Shown: positions 6,354-15,517 of the stretch, one piece after another
Numbering within the stretch: position 1 is the stretch's first letter
How the letters are laid out: each line of letters begins with the position of its first letter
The notes under the pieces: generated by a model
The model's database searches: none
Seen by the model: the letters and a program-made list of their open reading frames with translations, nothing else
Told to the model about the DNA's origin: nothing
Position numbers and translations under genes: made by a program
Assembly (NCBI GenBank): GCA_036276035.1
Contig: DASUCM010000141.1
Coordinates: 1-21,699 of the forward strand
Direction of reading: 5' to 3'
DNA length: 21,699 nt
From: JACDAF01 sp036276035
Lineage (GTDB): Bacteria; Chloroflexota; Limnocylindria; P2-11E

Positions 6354-7657
6354 TGCTGCGGATGAAGGCCGCGCCGAGGTTCGCGGAGCTGCGGCTGCTC
6401 GTCTTCGTCGCGGCACTGCTCGTCCTCGGCTACGTCGCGGTGGTCGCGTCCGCGGCCGCATCCTTCAGCGCGACGCCGGTCGTGGTGCCGATCACCTTCC
6501 TCGGGCTCGCGCTCGGGCTGCACCTGTTCCTCGTCGCCCGCGGCGCCCGTGGCGATCAGCTCCTCCTTCCGCTCGCCCTCGCGCTGACCGCGATCGGCCT
6601 CGTCGAGGTGCAGCGCCTCGCGCCGGAGCGTCTCGCGCTGCAGCAGCTCACCTGGTGCGCGCTCGCCGCGCTCGCGTTCGTCGCGGCGATGCTCGTCCCC
6701 CGCGACCTCAGCGTGCTCCAGCGCTACAAGTACACCTGGGCGCTGCTGGGTCTCCTGCTGCTCATCTCGCCGCTGCTCCCCGGGCTCGGCCGCGAGATCA
6801 ACGGCGCGCGCATCTGGATCGGCGTCGGCAACCTCTTCCAGTTCCAGCCGTCCGAGGCGGTGAAGATCCTGCTCGTCGTCTTCTTCGCGGCCTACCTCGA
6901 GGAGCACCGCGAGATGCTCTCGGCCCCGCCGCGCCGCTTCGGCCCCGTGCCGGTCCCGCCGGTCCCGTACCTCCTGCCGATCCTCGCGATGTGGGCAGTG
7001 GCGATGGTCGTCATGGTCTTCGAGAAGGACCTCGGCGCGACGCTCCTCTTCTTCGGCATCTTCCTCGCGATGCTCTACCTCGCCACCGGAGAGCCCTTCT
7101 ACACGCTCATCGGCGCGCTCCTCCTCATCGCCGGCGGGGTCATCGCGTACCAGCTCTTCGGCCACGTGCAGGCGCGCGTCGACACCTGGCTCGCGCCGTT
7201 CGCGGAGGAGTCGCGCTTCGGCCCGAGCTTCCAGCTCGTGCAGGGGCTCTTCGCGTTCGCGAACGCGGGGCTCGTGGGCGCGGGGCTCGGCAACGGGATG
7301 CCCGAGCGGATCCCCGTCGTCTGGAGCGACTTCGTCTTCGCGGCCTTCACCGAGGAGACGGGCTTCCTCGGCGGCCTCGCGCTCCTCGCGCTGTACCTCG
7401 TCTTCGTCTACCGCGGCATGCTCATCGCCGTCCGCGCGCCGACGCCGTTCCTGCAGCTCCTCGCCGCAGGTCTCGCGTTCATCGTGGCGTTCCAGACGCT
7501 CGTCATCGTCGCCGGGAACGCGAAGCTCATCCCGCTCACCGGCGTCACGCTTCCGTTCGTCTCGTACGGCGGCAGCTCGCTCGTCACGAACTTCCTCCTC
7601 ACCGCGCTCCTCATCCGCATCAGCGACGTGACCGCGCGCGTGCGGGGCGCCCCATGA
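6353..7657 (+). CDS. rodA: RodA/FtsW-type peptidoglycan glycosyltransferase (SEDS)
   Basis: Polytopic SEDS glycosyltransferase that polymerises lipid II, 434 residues with about ten membrane segments. Visible family signatures are NGARIWIGVGNLFQFQPSEA (150-169), FEKDLGATLLF (223-233) with the catalytic Asp at 226, DFVFAAFTEETGFLGGL (326-342), and GVTLPFVSYGGSS (397-409) near the C-terminus. ATG 6353 overlaps the fhaB stop (TGATG). The gene overlaps the following transpeptidase by ATGA, the usual pairing of a SEDS polymerase with its cognate class B PBP. RodA rather than FtsW is preferred because fhaB-rodA-pbpA order is typical of the elongation cluster of actinobacteria; the sequence alone does not fully separate the two. 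Confidence 0.93.
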   Translation: MLRMKAAPRFAELRLLVFVAALLVLGYVAVVASAAASFSATPVVVPITFLGLALGLHLFLVARGARGDQLLLPLALALTAIGLVEVQRLAPERLALQQLTWCALAALAFVAAMLVPRDLSVLQRYKYTWALLGLLLLISPLLPGLGREINGARIWIGVGNLFQFQPSEAVKILLVVFFAAYLEEHREMLSAPPRRFGPVPVPPVPYLLPILAMWAVAMVVMVFEKDLGATLLFFGIFLAMLYLATGEPFYTLIGALLLIAGGVIAYQLFGHVQARVDTWLAPFAEESRFGPSFQLVQGLFAFANAGLVGAGLGNGMPERIPVVWSDFVFAAFTEETGFLGGLALLALYLVFVYRGMLIAVRAPTPFLQLLAAGLAFIVAFQTLVIVAGNAKLIPLTGVTLPFVSYGGSSLVTNFLLTALLIRISDVTARVRGAP

Positions 7658-9087
7658 GGCCGATCGCCCAGAACATCCGCGCGCTCACGCTCGCGATCGC
7701 GATCGCGTTCCTCATGACCTCGCTCGGCGTCGGCTACTGGACGCTCGTCGCGGCCGGCGAGCTCTCGCGCGATCCGTTCAACCCGCGGCTGCTCGCGGCG
7801 TCGATCGACCGCCCGCGCGGCCGGATCGTCGACGCGAAGGGGGCCGAGCTCGCGGTGAGCCGCCAGACGCCGGAGGGGTGGCGGCGCGCGTACGCCGACC
7901 GCTCCCTCGCGCACGTGACGGGCTACGCGTCCTTCAAGTACGGCGCGTCAGGGATCGAGGGCGCGTACGGCGCGTCGCTCATCGGCCAGGACGCGGCGGA
8001 CCCGCTCGGCCAGATGCGGGCGCGCTACCTGAAGGAGTACGCGGACCCGGGCGCGGTCCAGCTCGCGATCGACCTCGACCTGCAGAAGGCCGTGGCCGCC
8101 GCGCTGGGAGGCCGCCGCGGCGCGATCGTCGTCCTCGATCCGCGCACCGGCGCGGTGAGGGCGTCGGCCAGCCTGCCGAACTACGAGCCCGGTCTGGTGT
8201 CCGACCCCGCGCAGCAGGACCTCGCGTGGCAGCAGCTGAACGGCAACACCGAGCGGCCGCTCATCAACCGGGTCGCGCAGGGTCTCTACCCGCCGGGCTC
8301 GACGATGAAGATCGTCACCGCCGCCGCGGCGCTGGAGAGCGGGCTCGATCCGAAGGCGAAGATCCGCGTCGACGATCCCTTCCAGGCCGACCCGTCGTGG
8401 GGCACGTATCGGGTGCGGTCATCGTCGCAGGCGCACGGCGACTTCGACCTGTCGCTCGCGATGCAGCGGTCGGAGAACATCTACTTCGCGAAGGTCGGCC
8501 TTCAGATCGGCGGCGCGCGGCTGGCGGAGTACGCCGGGAAGTTCGGCATCGGCACGGCGCCGAAGTGCGACCTCCCTGCGGCGCGTGGCCAGATCTCGAA
8601 CACGGGCGCGCTCGATCGCCCGACCCTCCTCGCCGACACCGCGTACGGCCAGGGCGAGCTCCTCGTCTCGCCCCTCCAGATGGCGCTCATCGCGGCGACG
8701 ATCGCGAACGGCGGGGTCATGCCGACGCCGCACTACGCGACGGCGGTGAAGGACGCGTCCGGCGCGGTCATCCGCGCGATCGCGCCGGGCCCCGTCGGCC
8801 AGGTCGTCCGCGCCGACACCGCGCGGACGGTGGCGCAGACCATGGTCGACGCCGTCCAGGCGCCCGGCGCCTTCGCATTCGCGGCGAAAGTGCCGGGCGT
8901 GAACGTCGCGGGCAAGACCGGGACGGCCGAGAACCCGAGCGGCGCGCCCCACGGCTGGTTCGTCGGCTTCGCCCCCGCCGAGGCCCCGACCGTCGCGGTC
9001 GCTGTGCTCCTCGAGAACTCCCCGAAGGGCGGCGAGGATGCCGCCCCGGTCGGCGGAGCGGTGCTGAGGGCGGCTCTCGGCCGCTGA
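7654..9087 (+). CDS. pbpA: Class B penicillin-binding protein (PbpA-like transpeptidase)
   Basis: Membrane-anchored D,D-transpeptidase that crosslinks peptidoglycan, 477 residues, acting outside the membrane. One N-terminal helix (about 9-31) is followed by a PBP dimerisation-type region starting at SIDRPRGRIVDAKGAELAVS (50-69) and the transpeptidase domain. The three active-site motifs are intact: S216-T-M-K219 (in YPPGSTMKIVTAAAALESG), S273-E-N275 and K421-T-G423 (in VAGKTGTAENPSG). The length and the immediate coupling to rodA (ATGA, 7654-7657) match PbpA of the actinobacterial rodA-pbpA pair. No PASTA repeats are present. In actinobacteria pknA/pknB usually follow; here the gene is followed by a 137-base gap and moxR. 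Confidence 0.94.
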   Translation: MRPIAQNIRALTLAIAIAFLMTSLGVGYWTLVAAGELSRDPFNPRLLAASIDRPRGRIVDAKGAELAVSRQTPEGWRRAYADRSLAHVTGYASFKYGASGIEGAYGASLIGQDAADPLGQMRARYLKEYADPGAVQLAIDLDLQKAVAAALGGRRGAIVVLDPRTGAVRASASLPNYEPGLVSDPAQQDLAWQQLNGNTERPLINRVAQGLYPPGSTMKIVTAAAALESGLDPKAKIRVDDPFQADPSWGTYRVRSSSQAHGDFDLSLAMQRSENIYFAKVGLQIGGARLAEYAGKFGIGTAPKCDLPAARGQISNTGALDRPTLLADTAYGQGELLVSPLQMALIAATIANGGVMPTPHYATAVKDASGAVIRAIAPGPVGQVVRADTARTVAQTMVDAVQAPGAFAFAAKVPGVNVAGKTGTAENPSGAPHGWFVGFAPAEAPTVAVAVLLENSPKGGEDAAPVGGAVLRAALGR

Positions 9088-9224
9088 GGGAACTCCCGGG
9101 CGTGCGTCTGTGTATCGGTATTTGAACCGAAAGCGCGATCCGTGCGTTCTACAAGCAAGGCCCGCCACGGCCCGGCCACGTACCATTCACTGACGCGGGG
9201 GCACTTCTGCATGAGGGGGCATTC

Positions 9225-10193
<969 letters not shown>

Positions 10194-10209
10194 TGCCCGT
10201 GGTCCGCAC

Positions 10210-11424
10210 GTGAAGTTCTGGCACTTCGCGGTCCTCTGGACCGCGCTCTTCATCGCGGCGATCGCGAGCGAGATCGAGCTCCTCTCGTACCTCAGCTACC
10301 TCCTGCTCTTCGCGGGCGCCGCGATGTGGGTCGTCGCGCGCCTGACGATGGAAGGGCTCTCCGTGAAGCGCACGGTCGGCCAGGCCTACGCGCACCTCGG
10401 CGACACGATCGAGCTCACCTACGAGCTGCGGAACGACCACGCCCTCGGGAAGCTCTGGCTCGAGGTCTTCGAGCAGTCGAACTGGCCGGAGCACCTGCCC
10501 GGCCGCGTGCTCTCGATCGGCGGGAAGAAGACGCGCAAGTGGAAGGTCCTCGTGAAGGCCGCGCGGCGCGGCCGCTTCCACCTGGGGCCGATCGTTCTGC
10601 GGAGCGGCGACCCGTTCGGGCTCTTCGGGACCGAGATGCGCGTCCCGGAGGAGGCGCTGCTCCTCGTGTACCCGCGCGTCGTGCCGCTCCCGTACTGGAC
10701 CCTGCCCGGCTCCTTCCTCGAGGGCAGCGTGCTGACCGGGCAGCGCTCGCTCCAGTCCACGTCCATGGTCATGGGCATCCGTGAGTACCGCCCAGGCGAT
10801 GCGCTGAACCGCATCCACTGGCGCTCGTCCGCGCGGCACCGCGAGCTGCAGGTGAAGGAGTTCGAGCTCGACAAGACCGCGGACCTCTGGATCTACCTCG
10901 ACCTCGAGCGGCACTGGCACCGCGGCGAGGGTGAGGACTCCACCGAGGAGCGCTGCATCACGGTCGCGGCGAGCGTCGTGCAGAAAGCGCTCACCCGCGA
11001 GCACCGCAACGTCGGCCTCGTGACCTCGGGTACCCGCGCCGAGGTCATGCACCCGGACCGCGGGACGAAGCAGTACGGGAAGCTCATGCAGTACCTCGCC
11101 GAGATGCAGGTCTCCGGCACCCGCCCGCTCGCGGAGACCATCGTCGAGACCCTGCCGCGCCTGCGACGCGGCGCCTCCGTCCTGCTCGTCACGCCCTCGC
11201 TCGATCCCGCCTGGGTCCGGCCGGCGAGCACGCTGCGCGAGTCGTCCATCTCGACGCAGGCCGTCATCGTCGCGCCGCCCTTCGAGGTGGACGACCGCGA
11301 CCGCGCGCGCCGCAACGCGATCCTCGGCGAGCTCGCCGTCGCCGGCGTCCGCAGCGCCTACCTCGGGCCGCGCGACGCCATCGAGGAGCTCTTCCGCGGG
11401 GGTGCCGGCAGTGCCGCGGCCTAA
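10210..11424 (+). CDS. DUF58 domain protein (membrane-anchored, vWA-like)
   Basis: Predicted membrane protein of 404 residues and likely partner of the MoxR ATPase. Two N-terminal membrane helices (about 3-20 and 27-44) are followed by a beta-rich region containing RRGRFHLGPIVLRSGDPFGL (119-138). The DUF58 signature is REYRPGDALNRIHWRSSARH (191-210) followed by VKEFE. The C-terminal half resembles a von Willebrand A fold (DLWIYLDLERHW near 225), but a clean MIDAS motif is not obvious. The start is GTG 10210, 16 bases after the moxR stop, with little ribosome binding sequence. The end overlaps the following gene by 23 bases. The molecular function of DUF58 is not established. Confidence 0.92.
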   Translation: MKFWHFAVLWTALFIAAIASEIELLSYLSYLLLFAGAAMWVVARLTMEGLSVKRTVGQAYAHLGDTIELTYELRNDHALGKLWLEVFEQSNWPEHLPGRVLSIGGKKTRKWKVLVKAARRGRFHLGPIVLRSGDPFGLFGTEMRVPEEALLLVYPRVVPLPYWTLPGSFLEGSVLTGQRSLQSTSMVMGIREYRPGDALNRIHWRSSARHRELQVKEFELDKTADLWIYLDLERHWHRGEGEDSTEERCITVAASVVQKALTREHRNVGLVTSGTRAEVMHPDRGTKQYGKLMQYLAEMQVSGTRPLAETIVETLPRLRRGASVLLVTPSLDPAWVRPASTLRESSISTQAVIVAPPFEVDDRDRARRNAILGELAVAGVRSAYLGPRDAIEELFRGGAGSAAA

Positions 11425-13675
11425 CGCGATCCTCCGCGCGCTCTTCCCCCCGATCGACCGGAAGCGTCTGCGCTTCCGCGGCGGGCTCGTGGCCCTGCCG
11501 ATCTTCGTCATCATCAACCTGCTCTACCCGATGTCGCTCCAGCAGGCGGACTGGATCGACACGAGCGAGCACCTCACCTACGTCGCGCTGCTCGCGGTCC
11601 TCTTCGGGACGATCGTCGGCAACGGCCGGATGGACGCGCGGCGCGCCGGGCTGTTCGGCGCGGTGCTCGGCGCGTTCGTCGTCATGCTCCTCACGATCTA
11701 CGCCGACTCGAGCGGCACCTTCCGCGAGCGCGCGGTCCTCGTCGCCATGCATGTGAACAACTGGCTCACGCAGGTCGTCGCGGGCGAGGCCGCGAGCGAC
11801 CCGACCGCGTTCGTGCTCTTCCTCGGCGCGAGCGTCTGGGCCGCGAGCTTCATGGGCAGCTTCGCGTTGGCGCGCGAGCATCGCGTGTGGGACGCCGTGC
11901 TGCTCTGCGGCTTCTGCCTGCTCGTGAACGTCTCGCTCGCGCTCACGTCGCTGCTCTTCGACCTCATCGTCTTCACGCTCTGCACGCTCGTGCTGCTCAC
12001 GCGGCTGCACATCGTGGATCTCCAGGAGCGCTGGCAGCGGCAGAACATCCAGCCCGCCGGGGAGATGGACTGGCGGGTCCTTCGCGGCGGCCTCACCTGG
12101 ACCGCGGTCCTCGTGATCATGGCGCTCGTGACGCCGCGGGTCGGCGCCGCCGAAGCGCTGTCGACCGCGCTCACCACCTTCGAAGGCCCGTACCACGTCG
12201 TCGAGTCCGAGTGGCAGCGGTTCTTCGCGGGCGTCTCGGGACCGAGCCGCCTGCGCGGCGTCTCGTTCACCGACGCGATCCGCCTCGGGCTCGCGCCGAA
12301 CCTCGGCGATCGCGTCGTCTTCACGGTCGACGCGCCGGTGGGGACGTTCTGGCGCGCGACGACCTACGACTTCTACACCGGCGCCGGTTGGAAGACGACC
12401 GAGACCGACAAGGCGGACAAGGTCGTCCCGACGTACGGGGCGCGCGAGAAGGTCGAGCTGGCGTTCGACGTGGCCGTGTCGCACGGCAACCTGCTGTTCT
12501 CCGCGAACGAGCCCGGCAAGGCGACCGTGCCGCACCAGTTCCAGACCGGCGAGGACCGCAACTACTCGACGTCGCTGCGCGCGGTGAACCGGCACCAGGC
12601 GACCGGGCCGTACGGCGTCACCTCGTACATCTCGGTCGCGGACAAGGCGACGCTGCGCAAGGCGTCGGCGAGCTACTCCGCGTACATCCGGTCGAAGTAC
12701 CTCCAGCTTCCGTCGAACCTGCCGCAGCGCGTCCGCGAGAAGGCGCGCCAGGTCGCCGGCGACAAGGCCACCGCCTACGACAAGGCGGAGACGATCGAGG
12801 CCTGGCTCCGCACGACGTACCGCTACTCGACCGTCGTGAAGACGCCTCCCGCGGGTCGCGACCCCGTCGACTACTTCCTCTTCGACCTGAAGGAGGACTT
12901 CTGCGAGTACTTCGCGTCGTCGATGGTCGTCATGCTGCGCGAGCTCGGCGTGCCCGCGCGCCTCGTCGAGGGCTACACGACCGGCTCCTTCGACCCGACG
13001 ATCGGCAAGTACGTGGTCCGCGAGCAGAACGCGCACGCCTGGGTGGAGGTCTATTTCCCGGGCTACGGCTGGATCGAGTTCGAGCCGACGCCCTCGGAGC
13101 AGGTCTTCCCGCGCACCGATGACATCACGGGTGAGGGCGGCGTCATCACCGACCCCGCCGAAGTGGTCGATCCGGATGCGGACCTCGGACGCGAGGATCA
13201 GGAGGGGCTCGGCCGGCCGACCGAGGACGAAGGTCTGGGCCTCGGCGGGGACATCGGGAGCGCCGCTGCCGAGATCGCTCGGAACGTCGATCCGCGTCCG
13301 GCGCTCGCCGCGCTCGTGCTGCTCCTGCTCGGGATGCTCGCCGCGTTCATCCGCTTCCAGTGGCGCTTCCGCGGTCTCGCGCCGGTGGACGCCGCGTGGG
13401 GCAAGACGCGCTTGCTGTCCTCGTACGTCGGCCACACCGCGAGCCCGTCGCAGACGGCGTACGAGTACGCCTCGTCGCTGGGGCGCGCGGTCCCGGAGGT
13501 CGGCGAGCCCGCGCGGACCCTCGCGCACGTGCGCGTCCTCGACCGCTACGCGCCGGAGGGCGCGACGGACGACCAGCGCGAGGAGGCGACGGAGGCGTGG
13601 CAGCGCATCGCGCGAGTGCTCATCGGGATGCTGCCGCAGAAGCTCGTCGCGGCCCTCGCGCGCCTCTTCCGCTGA
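11402..13675 (+). CDS. Membrane transglutaminase-like protease (TgpA type, DUF4129 tail)
   Basis: Large membrane protein of 757 residues with the TgpA layout. A block of about six membrane helices (26-245) is followed by an extracytoplasmic part with a transglutaminase-like domain (about 460-565), another membrane helix (about 633-651) and a cytoplasmic DUF4129-like tail (about 655-740). The Cys-His-acid catalytic set is visible: C501 in KEDFCEYFASSMVVMLREL, H545 in EQNAHAWVEVYFPGYGW, and an acidic residue in IEFEPTPS (E561), where relatives often have Asp. A Gly/Asp/Glu-rich linker lies at 575-620. The start is GTG 11402; GTG 11411, with GGGGG eight bases before it, is an equally good alternative. 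It forms an operon with moxR and DUF58. A protease or peptide-crosslink role at the cell surface is inferred. Confidence 0.9.
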   Translation: MPAVPRPNAILRALFPPIDRKRLRFRGGLVALPIFVIINLLYPMSLQQADWIDTSEHLTYVALLAVLFGTIVGNGRMDARRAGLFGAVLGAFVVMLLTIYADSSGTFRERAVLVAMHVNNWLTQVVAGEAASDPTAFVLFLGASVWAASFMGSFALAREHRVWDAVLLCGFCLLVNVSLALTSLLFDLIVFTLCTLVLLTRLHIVDLQERWQRQNIQPAGEMDWRVLRGGLTWTAVLVIMALVTPRVGAAEALSTALTTFEGPYHVVESEWQRFFAGVSGPSRLRGVSFTDAIRLGLAPNLGDRVVFTVDAPVGTFWRATTYDFYTGAGWKTTETDKADKVVPTYGAREKVELAFDVAVSHGNLLFSANEPGKATVPHQFQTGEDRNYSTSLRAVNRHQATGPYGVTSYISVADKATLRKASASYSAYIRSKYLQLPSNLPQRVREKARQVAGDKATAYDKAETIEAWLRTTYRYSTVVKTPPAGRDPVDYFLFDLKEDFCEYFASSMVVMLRELGVPARLVEGYTTGSFDPTIGKYVVREQNAHAWVEVYFPGYGWIEFEPTPSEQVFPRTDDITGEGGVITDPAEVVDPDADLGREDQEGLGRPTEDEGLGLGGDIGSAAAEIARNVDPRPALAALVLLLLGMLAAFIRFQWRFRGLAPVDAAWGKTRLLSSYVGHTASPSQTAYEYASSLGRAVPEVGEPARTLAHVRVLDRYAPEGATDDQREEATEAWQRIARVLIGMLPQKLVAALARLFR

Positions 13676-13719
13676 CCGCCGGACATCCTCGCGCGGCCGA
13701 GCATCCGAACGTCGCGCGC

Positions 13720-14184
13720 GTGCGCGCGCATGCCGCGGGCCACGGCGTCGCCATCGAGCCGCGCCGCTTCGCCGCGACGACCCGGACGGCGCAGGACGCC
13801 GCGCGTGAGATCGGCTGCGATGTCGCGGAGATCGTGAAGTCGCTCGTGTTCCTCGCCGACGACCAGCCGGTCGTCGTGCTCTGCGCGGGGGCGGACCGGG
13901 TCGACGAGTCCCGGCTCAAGGCGGCGCTCGGCGCGGGCGTCGTGCGCCGCGCGACCGCCGACGAGGCGAAGTCCGCGACCGGCTACCCGATCGGCGGCGT
14001 CCCGCCGTTCGCGCATGCGGGCGAGTGCCGCGTCGTCGCGGACGCCCGGTTGCTCGGGCACGCGCAGGTGTGGGCTGCTGCGGGCCTGCCCGACGCGGTG
14101 TTCCCGATCGCGCCGCGAGACCTCATCGCCCTCGCAGGGGCCAGGGTCGCCGATGTCGTCGAGGTCGCCGGGGCCGGGCGGTGA
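13720..14184 (+). CDS. YbaK/ProX-family aminoacyl-tRNA deacylase
   Basis: Cytoplasmic trans-editing deacylase that hydrolyses mischarged tRNA (Cys-tRNA-Pro type), about 154 residues from GTG 13720. The family hallmarks are TRTAQDAAREIGCDVAEIVK (21-40) followed by SLVF, with the conserved catalytic-pocket Lys at 40, and TGYPIGGVPPFAH (87-99), the GxxxGGVPPFG-like loop. Which mischarged tRNA it edits cannot be told. The start is uncertain. The preceding codons read AAEHPNVARV, which matches the usual HPNVxRV opening of this family, yet contain no ATG/GTG/TTG. The only earlier candidate is CTG 13672, overlapping the transglutaminase stop as CTGA. The stop overlaps the next gene as GTGA. Confidence 0.88.
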   Translation: MRAHAAGHGVAIEPRRFAATTRTAQDAAREIGCDVAEIVKSLVFLADDQPVVVLCAGADRVDESRLKAALGAGVVRRATADEAKSATGYPIGGVPPFAHAGECRVVADARLLGHAQVWAAAGLPDAVFPIAPRDLIALAGARVADVVEVAGAGR

Positions 14185-15155
14185 AGGTCTTCGTCACCGG
14201 CGCCGGCGGCTTCGTCATGGGCGCGGTCGCGCGAGCCCTTCGCGCCCGCGCAGATGACGTGGTCGCGCTCGTGCGGGACCCGGCGCGGGCGGGCGCACTG
14301 TCGGCGATCGGCTGCGAGCTCGCGCGCGGCGATCTCGCGGACGCGGGCGCGATCCGCGGCGCGCTCGCCGGCTGCGACGCCGCCATCCACGGCGCCGCGA
14401 TCTACGAGGTCGGCGTCAGCCGCAAGCGCCGCGACGAGATGTTCGAGACGAACGTGCGCGGGACCGAGCGGGTCCTCGCCGCGTGCCGGGAGGCGCGCGT
14501 CGCCAAGGTCGTCTACGTCTCGACCATCGCGGCGTTCGGCAACACGCGCGGCCGGGTCGTCGACGAGACCCACCGCCACGACGGCCGCTACACGTCGGCG
14601 TACGACGAGACGAAGCACCGCGCGCACCTCATCGCCGTGCGCTATCAGGAGGAAGGGCTGCCCCTCGTCATCGTGCAGCCGGGGCAGGTCTACGGCCCGG
14701 GCGACCACTCCGCGATCGGCCGCGGCATGCGCGAGGTCGCGGAGGGCCGCGGCCGCGTCATGGTGTTCCCGGAGCTCGGGCTGAACATGGTCCACGTCGA
14801 CGACGTCGCGGCGGGCGTGCTGCTCGCGCTCGATCGCGGCCGCCCCGGCGAGTCGTACGCGCTCGGCGGCGAGATGACGACGCTCCGCGACATCATGCGC
14901 ACGCTCGCCGCGGTCACCGGCCGGCGCGCGCCCGCGCTCGCGGTGCCGAGCGCGTTCGTCCGCCTCCTCGCGCTGCCATCCGCGGGGATGCGCGAGGTGG
15001 TCCGCTCCGCCGCCGGCGTGACCTTCTGGGCGAGGGACGACAAGGCCCGCGGCGAGCTCGGGTACGCGCCGCGATCGCTCGAGCAGGGTCTGCGCGACAC
15101 GTACGCGCCGGATCAGTCCTCCGCGTCGTCCTCTGACTCGAACTCGTCGGAGTAG
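14181..15155 (+). CDS. Extended SDR, NAD-dependent epimerase/dehydratase family
   Basis: Cytoplasmic nucleotide-sugar-epimerase-like or dihydroflavonol-reductase-like oxidoreductase, 324 residues, Rossmann fold. The dinucleotide site is VTGAGGFVMG (5-14); the expected third glycine (13) is Met with Gly next to it. The catalytic pair is Y141-D-E-T-K145 after an S114-T115 strand (KVVYVSTIAAFGNT). GLPLVIVQPGQVYGPGDHS and NMVHVDDVAAGVLLAL are typical of the extended SDR group. GTG 14181 overlaps the deacylase stop (GTGA). The last residues (SSASSSDSNSSE) are read from the antisense of the acidic end of the convergent gene, with a 43-base overlap. The substrate is unknown. Confidence 0.9.
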   Translation: MKVFVTGAGGFVMGAVARALRARADDVVALVRDPARAGALSAIGCELARGDLADAGAIRGALAGCDAAIHGAAIYEVGVSRKRRDEMFETNVRGTERVLAACREARVAKVVYVSTIAAFGNTRGRVVDETHRHDGRYTSAYDETKHRAHLIAVRYQEEGLPLVIVQPGQVYGPGDHSAIGRGMREVAEGRGRVMVFPELGLNMVHVDDVAAGVLLALDRGRPGESYALGGEMTTLRDIMRTLAAVTGRRAPALAVPSAFVRLLALPSAGMREVVRSAAGVTFWARDDKARGELGYAPRSLEQGLRDTYAPDQSSASSSDSNSSE

Positions 15156-15418
15156 AAGCCGAGCTCCTCCGCCTTGAACACCGTGACGAGGAAGTCCTCG
15201 CGCTCCGGGTCATGCGTCTGCACCAGCTCCTCGTCCATCTGATCGATGAGCTGTTGGAGCTCGTCGTCGGTGAGGTCGACCTCGAGGAGCAGCGTCGCGT
15301 TCACTTCGAAGCGCCCGTAGTGCAGGTCGACCCGGCCGAGCCGCCGCGAGCCCCCGTAGACGGAGAAGATCTCGCTCGATTCGGTGCGGACCGCGCGCTC
15401 GAAGCGTGCAGATTCCAT
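15113..15418 (-). CDS. Conserved-looking small acidic protein, function unknown
   Basis: 101 residues, not recognised. The N-terminal half (MESARFERAVRTESSEIFSV then YGGSRRLGRVDLHYGRFEVN) alternates hydrophobic and polar residues like a beta-rich fold. The middle (DLTDDELQQLIDQMDEELV, about 49-67) is an acidic helix. The tail is strongly acidic (SDEFESEDDAED). No signal peptide, membrane helix or cysteine is visible. The coding case rests on a clean ATG start, consistent third-base GC, and an isolated position between a terminator-like hairpin and a convergent neighbour. ATG 15418 has no good ribosome binding site, but a TATGGT hexamer ends 9 bases upstream, consistent with leaderless expression. 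Confidence 0.75.
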   Translation of the reverse strand: MESARFERAVRTESSEIFSVYGGSRRLGRVDLHYGRFEVNATLLLEVDLTDDELQQLIDQMDEELVQTHDPEREDFLVTVFKAEELGFYSDEFESEDDAED

Positions 15419-15427
15419 GGGCTAGGC

Positions 15428-15433
15428 ACCATA
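15428..15433 (-). promoter_or_regulatory. Candidate -10 element for the small acidic gene
   Basis: On the minus strand TATGGT (4 of 6 to consensus) ends 9 bases before ATG 15418. Directly upstream on that strand is the perfect 8-base palindrome CCGTACGG (15434-15441). There is no Shine-Dalgarno sequence, so the transcript may start at or next to the ATG. Confidence 0.35.
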
Positions 15434-15479
15434 CCGTACGGCCGCGCCTTGCGGCACCGCCATCCAGAGCGCGGGTCAC

Positions 15480-15510
15480 CGCCGCACGGGAGGGATCCTC
15501 CCGTGCGGCG
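15480..15510 (-). terminator. GC hairpin after the aminotransferase gene
   Basis: A perfect 13-bp inverted repeat (15480-15492 CGCCGCACGGGAG pairs with 15498-15510) has a 5-base loop and lies 7 bases past the aminotransferase TAG on the minus strand. No T tract follows. It separates the aminotransferase from the small acidic gene, which seems to have its own promoter just beyond. Confidence 0.7.
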
Positions 15511-15517
15511 ATGTCGT

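Noticed and set aside
7691..7708. Tandem GCGATC repeats, possibly a HIP1-like element
   Set aside because: They lie within pbpA codons for alternating Ala/Ile of its membrane helix and are explained by codon bias.
9115..9130. Small inverted repeat TCGGT/ACCGA in the pbpA-moxR gap, and a TTGAAC resembling a -35
   Set aside because: The 5-bp stem is too weak and no -10 lies at proper spacing. The gap may contain the moxR promoter, but I could not locate it.
11264..13528. Very long open frame on the minus strand opposite the transglutaminase gene
   Set aside because: The translation is Arg/Glu/Asp/Val-rich low complexity with no domain, as expected from the antisense of GC-rich coding DNA. The plus-strand gene has clear catalytic motifs.
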